Positions 37,334-48,194 of a DNA stretch of 64,000 bases are shown piece after piece. The position numbers were made by a program, and so were the translations under genes. The stretch spans positions 2,232,001 to 2,296,000 of the forward strand of contig NC_134288.1 of assembly GCF_949628215.1 (NCBI RefSeq), in the 5' to 3' direction. The stretch's first letter is position 1. Each line of letters opens with the position of its first letter. The notes below the pieces were generated by a model. It did not search any database and was not told the origin of the DNA. It was given only the letters and a program-made list of their open reading frames with translations. This DNA is from Phalacrocorax aristotelis (taxonomy: Eukaryota; Chordata; Aves; Suliformes; Phalacrocoracidae).

Positions 37334-38398
37334 TGTGGTGGGTTGACTTTGGCTAGCCACCAGGTGCCTAGGAAGCCACTCTATCACTCCACCTCTTCAA
37401 CAGGACACAGACACATAATGAAAATCTCATGGGACATGATAAGGACAGGGAGGTCACTCACCAATTGCTGTCACAGGCAAAACAGACTTGACTTGGGGAA
37501 ATGACATTAATTTATTGCCAGTTAAACAGAGTAGAGTAATGAGAAATAAGAATAAACCCAAAATACCTTCTCCCACACCTCCTTTCTCCCTGGGCTCAAC
37601 TTCACTCCTGACTCTTCTATCTCCTCTTCCCCGAGTGGTGCTGGGGGATGGGGAATGTGGGTTGGGGTCGGCTTGTAAGACTTTGTCTCTGCGCTCCTTC
37701 CTCCTCACACTGTTCCCCTGCCCCAGTGTGGGGACCCTCCCATGGGAGACAATTCTGCACTGATTTCTTCAACATGGGTCCTTCCCATGGGCTGCAGTTC
37801 TTCAAGAACTGCTCTGGCATAGGTCCTTTACTTGGGGTGCAGCCCTTCAGGAACAGACTGCTCCAGTGTGGGTCCCCCACAGGGCCACAGGTCCTGCCAG
37901 AAGACCTGCTCCTGCATGGACTCCTCTCCACAGGCCGCAGCCCCTGCCAGGAGCCTGCTCCAGTGTGGGCTCTCCATGGGCTGCATCTCCACCAGCTGCA
38001 CTGTGTTCCACTGTGGTCCTCCATGGGCTACAGGGCAACAACCTACGTCACCATGGTCTTCACCATGGGCTGCAGGGGAATCTCTCCTCTGGCACCTGGA
38101 GCACCTCCTTCCTCTCCTTCTTCACTGACCTTTGTGTCTGCAGAGCTGTTTCTCTCTCATATTCTCCCTCCTCCCTCCCAGCTGCTGTTTCACAGTGGTT
38201 TTTATCCCTTCTTAAATATGTTATCACAGAGGCGCTACCAACACTGCTGATTGGGTCGGCTTTGGCCAGCAGCAGGTCCAGCTTGAAGCCAGCTGCAACT
38301 ATCTCTGGCCGACATGGGGGCAGCTTCTGGTGTCTTCTCACAGAAGCAACCCCTGCAGCCCTGCCACTACCAAAACTTTGCTACATAAACCCAATACA
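37334..38398 (-). mobile_element. Solo LTR, unit B
   Basis: Orthologous to the LTR of unit A: same ends, same orientation, same AGGAT duplication (37329-37333 and 38399-38403). The shared insertion site proves that the LTR was present before the unit was duplicated. A few substitutions distinguish the two, for example ATGACATTAATT against ATGAAATTAATT near 37501. Confidence 0.85.
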
Positions 38399-38403
38399 AG
38401 GAT

Positions 38404-39660
38404 GATGTGGTGGTCTCAAGGGGAGCATAGGGGACTCAAGAGGGCACGACGAAGGTGAAGTAGCAAGACGGGCTTGAAGTTTCAACAGGCTGGAGTCATT
38501 GCTGTAGGCCCAGAGGCCATCACCAAAGTCAAAGTTTGATTGTGTTGGTATGTTGAGGTGAAACAGCGTGATAGGGATCATGGGTCCAGGGGTTGCCAAA
38601 CTGCCATGTCATCACCTCCAATTGTTGGGTGATCCCTGCCATGAGGTCAAAGGGCAATTCCTGGGGTGACCAGATCATCTAATTGGGCCAAGACTACACG
38701 ATGACGATGCCATTGCTCAGTGCTGAAGGCTCACTGTCAGGTGCCCTGACTTTCGACCTTTGAAAATAGAGGCTTATGTGCCTTCAAGGCTGGGAAGGCT
38801 GAGCATGTGGCTCCTGCCTCTCTTGTCTGTGGTCTCCCCTGTGGTGAAATAGGGTGGAAGAAGGGGCTGAGGCCAGATGTGACATCAGTGGGCAGGATGT
38901 CTGTGAGCTTCAGGAGACCATAGAAATGAGGGGTGGCTCCAATGAGGAAGATGCAGTGCTGCCACTCAGCAGGGCCCTCTGCCTCAGTGGCACAAGAACT
39001 CTATAAGCAGGACAGGCACCAAGGCTGTGGCTTCCAATGGAGGCTGGTGTGGGAGCATGGCAGCTGGGCTCCTCCATGGGACCCATCACAAGATTCCTCT
39101 GTGGGGCCCTGTGCCCTGGGCTCTAGGTTCTTCTGCCAGCTGGGTGGGAACCTTGAGGTTAGAGCAGGTTGAGGGTGCTTTGACCCCGCATGCATTTGTC
39201 CTCCCATGGGTATGAGGAAAGTGGGGGCTGAGGGAGTCCTGAACACCTGGGTCCTCCTCCAGCTTGCAGTGAGTAGGTTCCTTATGTCCTGGATGTTTGG
39301 CTGCTTCTGCCATTTGTGGACCAACTGTCCAGTGGAAAGAGAAGGGTAGGGTGAGTGCAAACCTGGACACCTGTGTTTGTCAGCCATCTGTGGGAATAAA
39401 GTCCAGGAGTTCGAGCAGGGAGCATGAACTAATGCCTTGGTTGTCTGTGTTCTCCCCAGGGCTCTGGATATCTGCATCTTCTTCTAGCTAATCAGCAAGC
39501 CACACCTCCCTCTGAGAAAGGCATACTCCAATTAGCATCTTAAGAGTAGTGGCTAATAGCGCATTTGAGAAGATCCTGAGGAGAAGCATGCAGTTATTAT
39601 TATAGAAGTGTTGGAAAACCCCTCCTGTAGCGGAGAGGATGCCTGTGAGGGTACACTCAC
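38404..39660. other. Intergenic stretch, second unit, no gene recognised
   Basis: Counterpart of the stretch after the first solo LTR. I see nothing beyond what is noted there. Confidence 0.4.
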
Positions 39661-41552
39661 CTGAAAATCCAGTTGCTGCTTTTCTTGGCTGCTGTCTGGG
39701 GCCAGCTCTTCCCCTCCCTCTCCCGTTGGTCCGGGTGTAATCTGCAGGGGAGGGGAAGGGACGGTCAGTGGGGGACCTTGGAGGAGCCCCCCGGAGCTGC
39801 CAGAGCAAAGGTGCAACAGGGGACCCGAGGGGACGGAAGAGGTATGCGTGGGGCTCCCAGGACAAGGGGACAAGCTGGGGAGCTCCTGGTCTAAAGAGGG
39901 ATAAAGGGAAGTTCACAGGGAGCAAAGGGAGCCCCCAGGTCTCCTGCCGGCTCTGCCTACTACATCCCTGCCCCGGGACACCCCCTGCCCATGGCCGCTG
40001 ATCCCCCAGAGCGGCACCAAGGACGGGGAAGGAGGAGAGGAACGTGGAGCTGGCCCTCACCTGCCGCTGCCAGCCAGACAGTGCCACTGGGCTGCGACGA
40101 GATGTACAGCTTTCCCTGAGGCTGGTAGGTGTGGGCCCAGGTGTCCCCTTGCCCGCCCTCCGCCCCCCCCAGCTGGTAGCCTAGCAACCCTGGGTCTATA
40201 GGGTCTATAGGTCACCTGTAGGGTCTCTGGGGAGTTGGCAAGGCTCAAACACAGCTGAAGGAAGCTGTAGTCCTCTGCTTGGACCCCTACCACAGCGGCT
40301 TTCTTCCCCTACAACCTCTTTTCTAGTTCCCCCGGGATGTGGCAGGTGCCAGGGAGGAAGAGAAGAGTAGGATGTGGCTGGGGGGATGTCTCACCTCTCA
40401 CCACCAAATCCAGGGTCTGGCTGGCAGCAGACCATTCAAGTTTGGCGAAACACTGGCAGCTGTAGCGGCCTTCCTTTTCTTTACTGACACGGGGGAGTTT
40501 GAAATTCTCTCGTTCCTCTGGGTTTAAGCGCACTGTGAAGTGGCCCTCCAGGTACAAGTAACAGGCAGCACTGGAGTGTTCAATGGCACAACGGAAAGTC
40601 ACGTAAGCTCCTGCAGCCACCTCAAGCCCGGGCAGGACAGAGAGGTCAGGTGTGGGGAGATGGAAATCTGTGGAGAGAGGAGAGGACATGAGAAGGTGTG
40701 CAGGCCTTTGACATGGTGCCAGGAACGTCAGGATCTCCATGACCCCACCACCTGGCTCAGGCAGAGGTGAAGGTGGTCCCCACCTCTCCAAGACCGGGAA
40801 GAGGGGAAAACCCTGCCCACCATGTGGACGGGGAAGCCAAGTAGCGACGTGCTTCCCAGTCTGCCCCTGTGGCGTCTGGCCCCACGCAAAGGGGTAACAT
40901 CACATCCCTCACCTTGCACCATGACTTCCAGGGTTTCGCTGCGAGCCAGCACAGTGCCTCCATGTATGTAATGGCAGCTGTAGGCACCTGCGTCCTGGTG
41001 GGTGGCGTTAGAGATGGAGAACTCGGCCCTGCTGCCATGCAGCTCCAGGGTACGGATCTGGTAGCCGTCCTTGTACAGCACAAAGTTCCCACTGTCACGC
41101 TGGCAACTGCAGCAGATGTTGGTGGAGCCTCCCGGTGAGATCACCCCCGGTGGCTTCAGGAAGATGGAGATTTTGGGGGCATCTGCACAGGGAGAGAAAT
41201 GCTGCCAGGCAGGCAGGCAGACAGACGGAGCCCCCAGTGCCGAGCTGCCCTACGGTGAGCCTGGAGCTGGCTCTGGGCCCCGTCTCCGCACAAGGGCAAG
41301 TCTCATTCTGTGGGGCTGGGGAAGAGCCCTGGGAGATGGGCGGCGCTCAGAGATGTGTCCAAACTCCCCTTCTGCCTCCTCGCGATACTCACCTGGCGTA
41401 GCCTTGCTCTGTGTCACCAGCCAAGCACCTGCAAGAGAAACAGCCATGTAACATCCCTGTGGAGTCTCCGGAAGCCTCATGTCCCTCTCTGGGAGCCCAC
41501 ACAGCCTCTGGCGCTCACCGAGGGCTAGCATGTGGGTCACAGGCAGCATCAT
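39661..41552 (-). CDS. LRC-type Ig-superfamily receptor, copy B
   Basis: Exons on the minus strand: 41552-41519 and 41428-41393 (split leader, 36-bp second exon), 41182-40913 (Ig domain 1), 40667-40395 (Ig domain 2), plus the uncertain 40274-40216 and 39741-39661. It is intact, with splice sites as in copy A. Two residue changes from copy A are visible: Arg to Lys in domain 1 (FLRPPG to FLKPPG) and Thr to Ala just after the first Cys of domain 2, the latter from two adjacent base changes. Both lie in the extracellular domains. The 11-bp insertion that distinguishes the units falls between the two uncertain 3' exons, so it would affect an intron or, if the model is wrong, the tail. Confidence 0.72.
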
Positions 41553-42963
41553 GCCCCTTTTGCTCCCCCTGTCCTCAGGTCAGTCAGGGCTTCTTCAGAG
41601 GAAGACGCTGGCCGGAGGCACCGAGCAGCTCTGTGGTTTCTTGTGGGTCCTGATACGCCCTCGTTGCCACAAGCCACCTTCCGTCCCACAGCTTGGCTTC
41701 TGCAGACACAGTTGCAGGGCTGCGTTGGTTGAACTGGAGCCAGAACGTCCCGGTTACCTGTCCAGGGCTGGGCACCCGCGATGACCTGGTCTTAGGATCC
41801 TGCGGACCTTAGGAGAGAAGCTATCAATCAGGGGCTGTTTGTTTCTCTTTCTCAGCTCCGGTCACTTGATAGGGAAATGGCTTCCTCTCAGCCCTTGCGA
41901 AACAGGGTGATGTTCTGCAACTGGGGCGGGGAGAAGAGACAGCACAGGCCTCTGAATCTTGGTGAGAAAGCTCCAACAAGTGGCATCATAAAATAGCTGT
42001 TTTATTAATAAGACAGAATAAAAAGGGGACTAGAGATAGCAATTAAATCTTACATCCCTTTGGAGGCAGGGCACCCCACTTTCCCACAGCACTGATGGAC
42101 CCCGGATAGATTTTCCCGTAGCATGCTGCGCAAATCCCATCTGTGGAGGTGTGCCCAGCACCTGAAGGGGAGTAAGATTTACTTGTGATCTATATTCCTA
42201 TATTCTGTCCCATTAAAGCAGATATTTTATTACTCTGTTTGTTGTCAGACCTTTCTCACCAAGGTCCGGGAAGACCTCCGCACCAAGTCGTGCCCCCTCG
42301 TCATGCCCAGAAGCCTTGCATGGTGCCCCCCGCCACAGTGTGGACCAGGGGGTGGGTGGGGGAAAGGACACCATGTCCAGCCACAGGCTGTGTCTAGGCT
42401 GTGCTCATCCCCACGGCTGTGGGGCAGGTTTGGTGGCTCCACAGAGTGGAATTGGAGGGAAGTAACATGGCTTCCCTGTTGGCCCCCTCAGGGGCTGTTT
42501 CGTCCCACCTGGCCTGTGGTGTCTTTCGATGGAGGAGGGACAGCAATATCTTCTACCTGTAGGACTGGATCCACCCCACAGGGCTGGCCCCATTCCTCAT
42601 CCCTCCAGGCCTCCCAAGTCCTGTGCTGAGCAACAGCAAGGTCCTTACTCCAAATAACCGCTCGCTTCCACCACACCTGGAGCCTGGCCTCCAGGCTCCT
42701 CAGCTGCCAGCTAGTCTGGGTTGTCCAGTGGTGTGACAGAGCTCCCTTTGGCCATAACGAAGGGCTAATTAAACAGGGGAAGTTGCTTGCACGTTTGGGT
42801 GATGTGGGAGTGAGGAGAGCCGGGAAAGAATGGGTTGTGGCACTGGAGTTGTGTGGGACAAGTGGCAGCTTGTCCAGGGATCCCACACTGCTGAAGGCTG
42901 CAGCATCTGTAGCTCCCTGCCCTCCTGCCAGCTGCCGGCCAGCACATCCTGCCCTGCTCTGAC
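41553..42963. other. Upstream flank of Ig copy B up to the array end
   Basis: Counterpart of the 1.4-kb stretch after the first Ig gene, including the AT-rich patch with AATAAA-like hexamers at about 41988-42038. It ends at the breakpoint of the duplication array. No gene recognised. Confidence 0.4.
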
Positions 42964-43869
42964 AGTCTTCCCACTCCCTTCTCTCCTTCTCCCTCCCCCT
43001 CTTCTTCCTCTCCCTCTCCTATTGTTCCCCACCCCCAACATAACCTTTGCCTAAATATAGTCAATGTCTGATATCGGCTGTAGATGTCAGCTGAATGTCA
43101 CTATTTCTGAAAGTGATTTTGACATAAACTCTTACTAAAATAATAAAAAAAGCACTTTCCACCACCCACCCTTCTTTAAAATACAATTCCCAGCATCTTT
43201 TTTCACCACCACGCTTTTTTTTTTATTATTTTAACAATTGCAAACTATAGGTTTAGTTTTTGTTTGCAATGAGTAAACTTTCCTTCTGCTCTCCCTTTTC
43301 TTCTTCCTTGAATTTATTCTGTGCAGAGTCATATAGAATTTAAAGTTTTAACCAGATATAAACTAGCTCATTACCAGGAGCTGAATCTGCTGATTGTGTC
43401 TTGAAAAGACAGCTTGTTCAAACCGCAGAACAGCCACACAAGAAGTAGCTGTTCTCAAGATAAAGACAGTGTTAACTTTGTCTCAACTGTTCTTGAGCTT
43501 TGTCAAGAACTTTTTAGACTCTGATGTGTAAAACATATCTACACTGAATTGCTTGATGGGAGCAGGAGCACTGTTGGTTAATGGAAAGGACCACGGATCT
43601 GCCCTCTACCTGGGAAGAGTTCTTCTGGTAAGGTTTCAGTAAGCACTTCCTCAGGGTTATTCTTCTAATTGATTATACTTTTAATAAGTGGTTTATACAT
43701 TCAGACCAGCTCTGGCAAGAAGAGTTAGAGAATACCTTTATTACAAAAAAATAAAAGCAGTCTGCTGACCAAACAGGTCCACCAGTACTGAGCCTGCTGC
43801 TTTAGTAAGTTTTCCACTCACTTCACCATTCACTTATTCAGTCTATATCTCATCAGTTTGGCTACAGGG
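42964..43869. other. Single-copy flank: homopyrimidine tract, then AT-rich DNA
   Basis: A nearly pure C/T tract (42966-43020, one A) begins two bases after the array breakpoint. Beyond it the sequence is AT-rich and unlike the GC-rich array, with a poly-T/A patch at 43215-43235. Parts of 43380-43800 have the look of a dispersed bird repeat, but I cannot name it. No gene is recognised. Confidence 0.6.
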
Positions 43870-44195
43870 AGACGGGGTGACTGTTGAATGTTTTGTTGAT
43901 CTCCCATTATTCACAGAGGCCTTCACTTCTTTGCCAAAGCCAATCAGCTTCATCAGCCATGGTTTCCCCTTGGTAAATCTGTGCTGGCTGTTCCCATTAC
44001 CCTTCCCTCATTGGTGCTTGAGAGCGGGTTCCAGGAGGATTTGTTCCATCACCTTCCCAGGAGTTGCAATGGATTCAACTAGCTTGTAGTTCCTCAGACC
44101 CTCCTTTGTGCCCATCTTGAAGGCTAGTGTAATACTCTTTTCAGTTGTCAGGAGCCACCCTCTATTGCCACGATTTTAAAAAGATGATAGACAGT
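43870..44195 (-). mobile_element. CR1 LINE fragment
   Basis: The minus strand resembles the reverse-transcriptase region of CR1. On the plus strand the recognisable reverse complement includes stretches such as TTGGTAAATCTGTGCTGGCTG, GGAGGATTTGTTCCATCACC and TTCCCAGGAGTTGC followed by GTAGTTCCTCAGACCCTCC. It is old and interrupted, and the ERVK-like LTR begins right after it. CR1 is the dominant LINE of bird genomes. Confidence 0.75.
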
Positions 44196-44224
44196 AGCAC
44201 CCTCTGGTCCTATGAACTGGTGTA

Positions 44225-44772
44225 TGTCTGACTGGTTCAAGAGCTCTGGCGTGATTTTGGCTGAGAGTAGCTGGCATAGTGCTGATGTTTAGTTGTTGCT
44301 AAGTAGCGCTTACGCTAGTAGAGGACTTTTTTTCAGCTTCCCGTGCTCTGCCGGGTGCACAGAAGCCAGGAAGGGAGGGGACACAGCTGGGACAGCTGAC
44401 CCAAACTGGCCAACGGGATATTCTATATTGTATGACGTCATGCTCGGTATATAAACTGGGGGGAGTTGGCATGGGGCAGCAGCGATGGCAGCTTGGGGAC
44501 GGTCTGGACGTCGGTCAGCAGGTGGTAAGCAATGGCATTGTGCATCTCTTGTTTTGTATGTTCCATTATTGTTGTTGTTGTTATTATTATTGTCATGATT
44601 GTTATCATGATTACTTTATCTTCCTTTGCTGCCCTATTAAACTGTCTTTATTTGAACTCATATCTTCTACTTCTGTGTTCAGATTCTCTCCCGGGTGCCA
44701 CTGGGGAAGGGGGGGAAGGGGGTGCGAGTGGCTGCGTGGTGCTTTGTTGCTGCCTGGGGTTAAACCATGTCA
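44225..44772 (+). mobile_element. 5' LTR of a decayed ERVK-like provirus
   Basis: Related to the LTR at 48195-49067 through shared blocks such as TAGTTGTTGCTAAGTAGCGCTT and GACAGCTGACCCAAACTGGCC. It contains a perfect CRE palindrome TGACGTCA (44433-44440) and a TATA box TATATAAA (44448-44455). It is followed by a trinucleotide-rich stretch (about 44560-44620). The left end is degraded and its exact start uncertain. The right end is placed at CA before the primer binding site. Confidence 0.75.
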
Positions 44773-44780
44773 GTCCTTTT

Positions 44781-44798
44781 TGGCACCCAACACGGGGC
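44781..44798 (+). other. Primer binding site, tRNA-Lys type
   Basis: TGGCACCCAACACGGGGC lies eight bases after the 5' LTR. It differs from the tRNA-Lys-1,2 primer binding site by changes that look like CpG decay. This supports a betaretrovirus/ERVK-like affiliation. Confidence 0.7.
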
Positions 44799-46830
44799 TC
44801 CAAGGATTGAGATAACAACAGAACTCACCAGAGCGTGTTAAAACAAATTGGTTATAAGTAGTCATTATGTTAGTTTAGTAGTTGCTGGTCCCAATGTCGA
44901 TTTATTTGCTCTCAAAGTTGTGTTATGTAACACCTGTCTTGCCATATATACTGTGTGTTAGTATTTATGTGCTGCTTATCACCTCTGGAAGATGGATTAA
45001 GGTTATAACTTTGCTGTACTGTGTAACGCTGGCTGATGGCATGATAAAATGATTGGTTGTGAGATCAGTCTGGTATTTGTACTCAGCATTGCCGTCACCT
45101 CTGTGCTTCGGGAGCCATCTATCGGAAATTATTAATGATTGCACTTTTTATTTTTTCTCCTGCGAGAGCCAACCTAGGGGGGAGCCACCTTTCTACATCT
45201 TCCCCTTCTCCTCCAGGCTAATTACAATAGCTCCTGAGAACTGTCAGTATCCTTGGGACGTTCAAACCAGCATGTTACTATTGCTGTGTGTCCCGAACGT
45301 GTGTCAGTTCTTACGTCTCCTGAACACGTGCCAGGTCTCTCTTAGGGTTAGACAACTATTTAAGAATACTGTTCTGCTCCAACCCCGTCAACCGGCACTA
45401 CAGATGAACCAGAGAACCAACCCATGCTGGTATCAGTCGCCCCCACACACAAGCAGAAATCCTGGAGGCGGGAGTCAACCTGTTTAGAAAGGGATGAAGC
45501 AGCTCCTCCTAAGAGGGAGCAGGAGGAAGAAGCATACTCTCCCGATGGTAAAGAGGCAGACTCTTCTAAACCAGGGCCACCACGAGAACGGGAAGAGGAA
45601 GAAGAATAATCCCCTGCTTCCCCTGAGGAAGAATTTGGAACGAGGGTTCTTCCTCTTCCTCAGAGGGAGAGGAAGAATTCATAAATGAGACAGTAACCAC
45701 CTGATCTCTATCCCTGAGTGAGCTGCAAGATATGTGAAAGGATTTCAGCCATTGTCCAGGCAAGCGCTCTCAGCTGGCTGCTCCGATGCTGGGATAATGG
45801 GGCCAGTAACCTGCAGGTAGAGGGTAAGAAAGCCAAACCACTGGGATCCCTTTCTAGGGAAGGGGGCATTGACAAAGGGATTGGGAAAGGGGCACAAGTC
45901 CTCAGCCTCTGCGGGCCGCTCCTGTCAGGCATGAAGGAAAGGTAACCCTTCAAGGACGGTGTTATACGTCGCCCAGGCAAAGGGACCACCATGGAGAGAC
46001 GTACCCGGCGCCTAAGGGAATCAGCCATGCTGGGGGTGATATATGATGACCCGGGCAATGAGCAGTTATCCAAAGAGCCAGATTAAGTCAAGTGCATGCA
46101 ACCACCTGGCAGAAGTTTCTATGGAGTGCACCATCATCATGTGCCAACTCATTGGCAGTAATACCCTGGAAAGATGGAGAGGGGCAAATGATGCATCAAT
46201 TTGCTGGCCAGCTCCAGCAGTATGAAGACCATCTCTCTTCCTCCGTACGGGCCTCCATCTTGGCTGTGGAGAAACTGCTGGACATGCTAGCCGAGAAACT
46301 GTCCTGGGAGTCCCAACAATTGAAAGAGGATGTATCCTGCTCCCCACCTCTACGAACCAGTATCTTGGCTACTAGGAGTAAGTGTCCCTCTGCCCAAGAG
46401 AGAGGATATAGAGAGTACACACCATGGGCCACCCTGTGGTTTTACCTACGTGACCACGGAGAGGACACAAGGAAGCAGGTGGAAAATCTACCTCAACCCT
46501 AGAGGCATGGCTTCGTGAGTTGCAAGGAAAGGCAATCTCAAAAGGGCGCTCTTCCAGGAAAACTGCTGCTCCAATTTCCAGTGGGCAGTTCCCCAAACAG
46601 AGCAGAAGGGCTGATCTTACTTCTGATCATAATGAAGGGACTCCTGACTCATATCTGCGATCTCACTGATCACCCACTGGGCTCGAATAGGAAACCCCAG
46701 TTGCGCAGGAATCTTAGAAGTGATCATGGACTGGCCGAAAGGCAAAAATTCTGGATTCTTGTCAGAGGAGGAGATAACATGTGCCAAAGGGGCCCCACTG
46801 TATGACAAACTGCCAGAAAAAGAGAAGTAA
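44799..46830 (+). pseudogene. Decayed gag/pro-like interior of the ERVK-like provirus
   Basis: About 2 kb between the primer binding site and the pol remnant. Only short open stretches in shifting frames remain (for example around 45500-45610, 45720-45945 and 46090-46500). The position implies leader, gag and the start of pol, but I see no zinc knuckle or protease active site, so the assignment rests on position only. The stretch is too short for complete gag plus the protease and polymerase part of pol, implying large deletions. Confidence 0.5.
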
Positions 46831-47780
46831 TAGGCCCTGTTCGCTGATGGGTCCTGTCGTCTCGTGGGAAAGCATCAGAGGTGGAAGGCTGCGCCTGCTC
46901 TGTGGAGTCCTATACAAAAAGTCCAGAAACTGCTGAGGGAGAAGGTGAATTGAGTCCGTTTGCAGAGGTGAAAGCCCTCCAGCTGCCTTTAGACATTCCT
47001 GAATGAGAAAAATGGCCAGTACTTTATACTGACTCCGGGAGGGTGGTAAACGCCCTGTGGGGGTGGTTGCAGGAGCAGAAGCAGAGCAACTGGCAGCGCA
47101 GAGGCAAACCCATCTGGGCTGCCGCACTGTGGCAAGATATTGCTGCCCGGGTGGAGAACCTGGCTGTAAAAGCGCGTCATGTGGATGCTCACGTCCCCAA
47201 GAGACGGGCCACTGAAGAACATCGAAACAACCAGCAGGTGGATCAGGCTGCCAAGACTGAAGTGGCTTAGGTGGATCTGGACTGGCAGCATAAGGGTGAA
47301 TTATTTCCAGCTCGGTGAGCCCATGACACCTCAGGCCATCAGGGGAGAGATGCAACATACAGGCGGGCTTGTGACTGAGGGGTGGACTTGACCATGGACG
47401 CTATCCCACAGGTTATCCATGAATGTGAAACGTGCTGCAATCAAGCAAGCCAAGCAGTTAAAGCCTCTGTGGTATGGGGGACGATGGCTGAGATATAAGT
47501 ATGGGGAGGCTTGGCAGATTGATTATAGCTCACTCCCCCAAACCTGCCAAGGCAAGTGCCATGTGCTTACAATGGTGGAATAGGCTAAAGTCCCTGTAGT
47601 GCATGTAAAAACCATGCTGGGGCAGACAGGCTAGGTTACTCCTGCCACGGGCAAAGGCAAACCCATTTGTGGGATTGCTTTTGCTCAAGGACCTGGGTGC
47701 ACTTGGTGGGTGATGTGGGAGGATGGGGAGGGAAGTCCAATGTGCACCTCAGGGGGATTTGATTTTGGGTGAAACTAGCC
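46831..47780 (+). pseudogene. RNase H-integrase remnant of the ERVK-like provirus
   Basis: In broken frames the plus strand shows RNase H features: an LFADGS-like strand near 46837, YTDSGRVVNALWGWLQ near 47020-47080, and a VKARHVDAHVPKR stretch with Asp in VDQAAK near 47170-47260. These are followed by an integrase zinc-binding region (HDTSGHQ near 47320, a C-x2-C near 47430). The sequence then jumps from the first part of the integrase core (about 47585) directly to a C-terminal part of pol (about 47590-47770), so the catalytic core is missing. There are several in-frame stops. Dead. Confidence 0.7.
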
Positions 47781-48194
47781 GGTGAACTGAATGGTGTTAT
47801 GTTAATTGCTATATAACACTGTATGTCATCACTTTTATGGTTGCTATATGCCACATCAACGGTATTACAGTAAGCATCATCCAGGTTAATGAAGAAAAAA
47901 CTTTGAGGACACCAAGCAAAGTGCAGCGGTGATGGAACCAGAACTGGCTTCAGCATGCAACGATTCAACACCACACACCAGGTCTCCTGCCCCAAAAGAC
48001 TGTTGTGAAAGATGGAGCCCAAAGTCATGGACTAAATGAACTCAACAAACATTTTAGAGGGATGATCCACAGACCAAGGGAAAGATATATTGGGGTATAT
48101 ATATCAAAAGACAGGGAAAGTAGTGGTGATTAATTGAAATGTATTGGAAAGGACCTGGGCATAGCTTAGATGGTATAAAATGAGGGGTGGATGC

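Larger units (their letters stand above)
21686..42963 (+). repeat. Segmental duplication unit B (21,278 bp)
   Basis: Second full unit, same gene order and orientation as the first. It carries an 11-bp insertion relative to unit A near 39928 (before GTCTCCTGCCGG). The coding differences I could identify are six residues in the sacsin-like protein and two in the Ig receptor. Homology to the array ends at 42963, where the sequence changes from GCTCTGAC-TGCG (array continuation in the other copies) to GCTCTGAC-AGTC. Confidence 0.92.

Noticed and set aside
43877-44089. 70-codon plus-strand frame
   Set aside because: It is the antisense of a CR1 reverse-transcriptase fragment.
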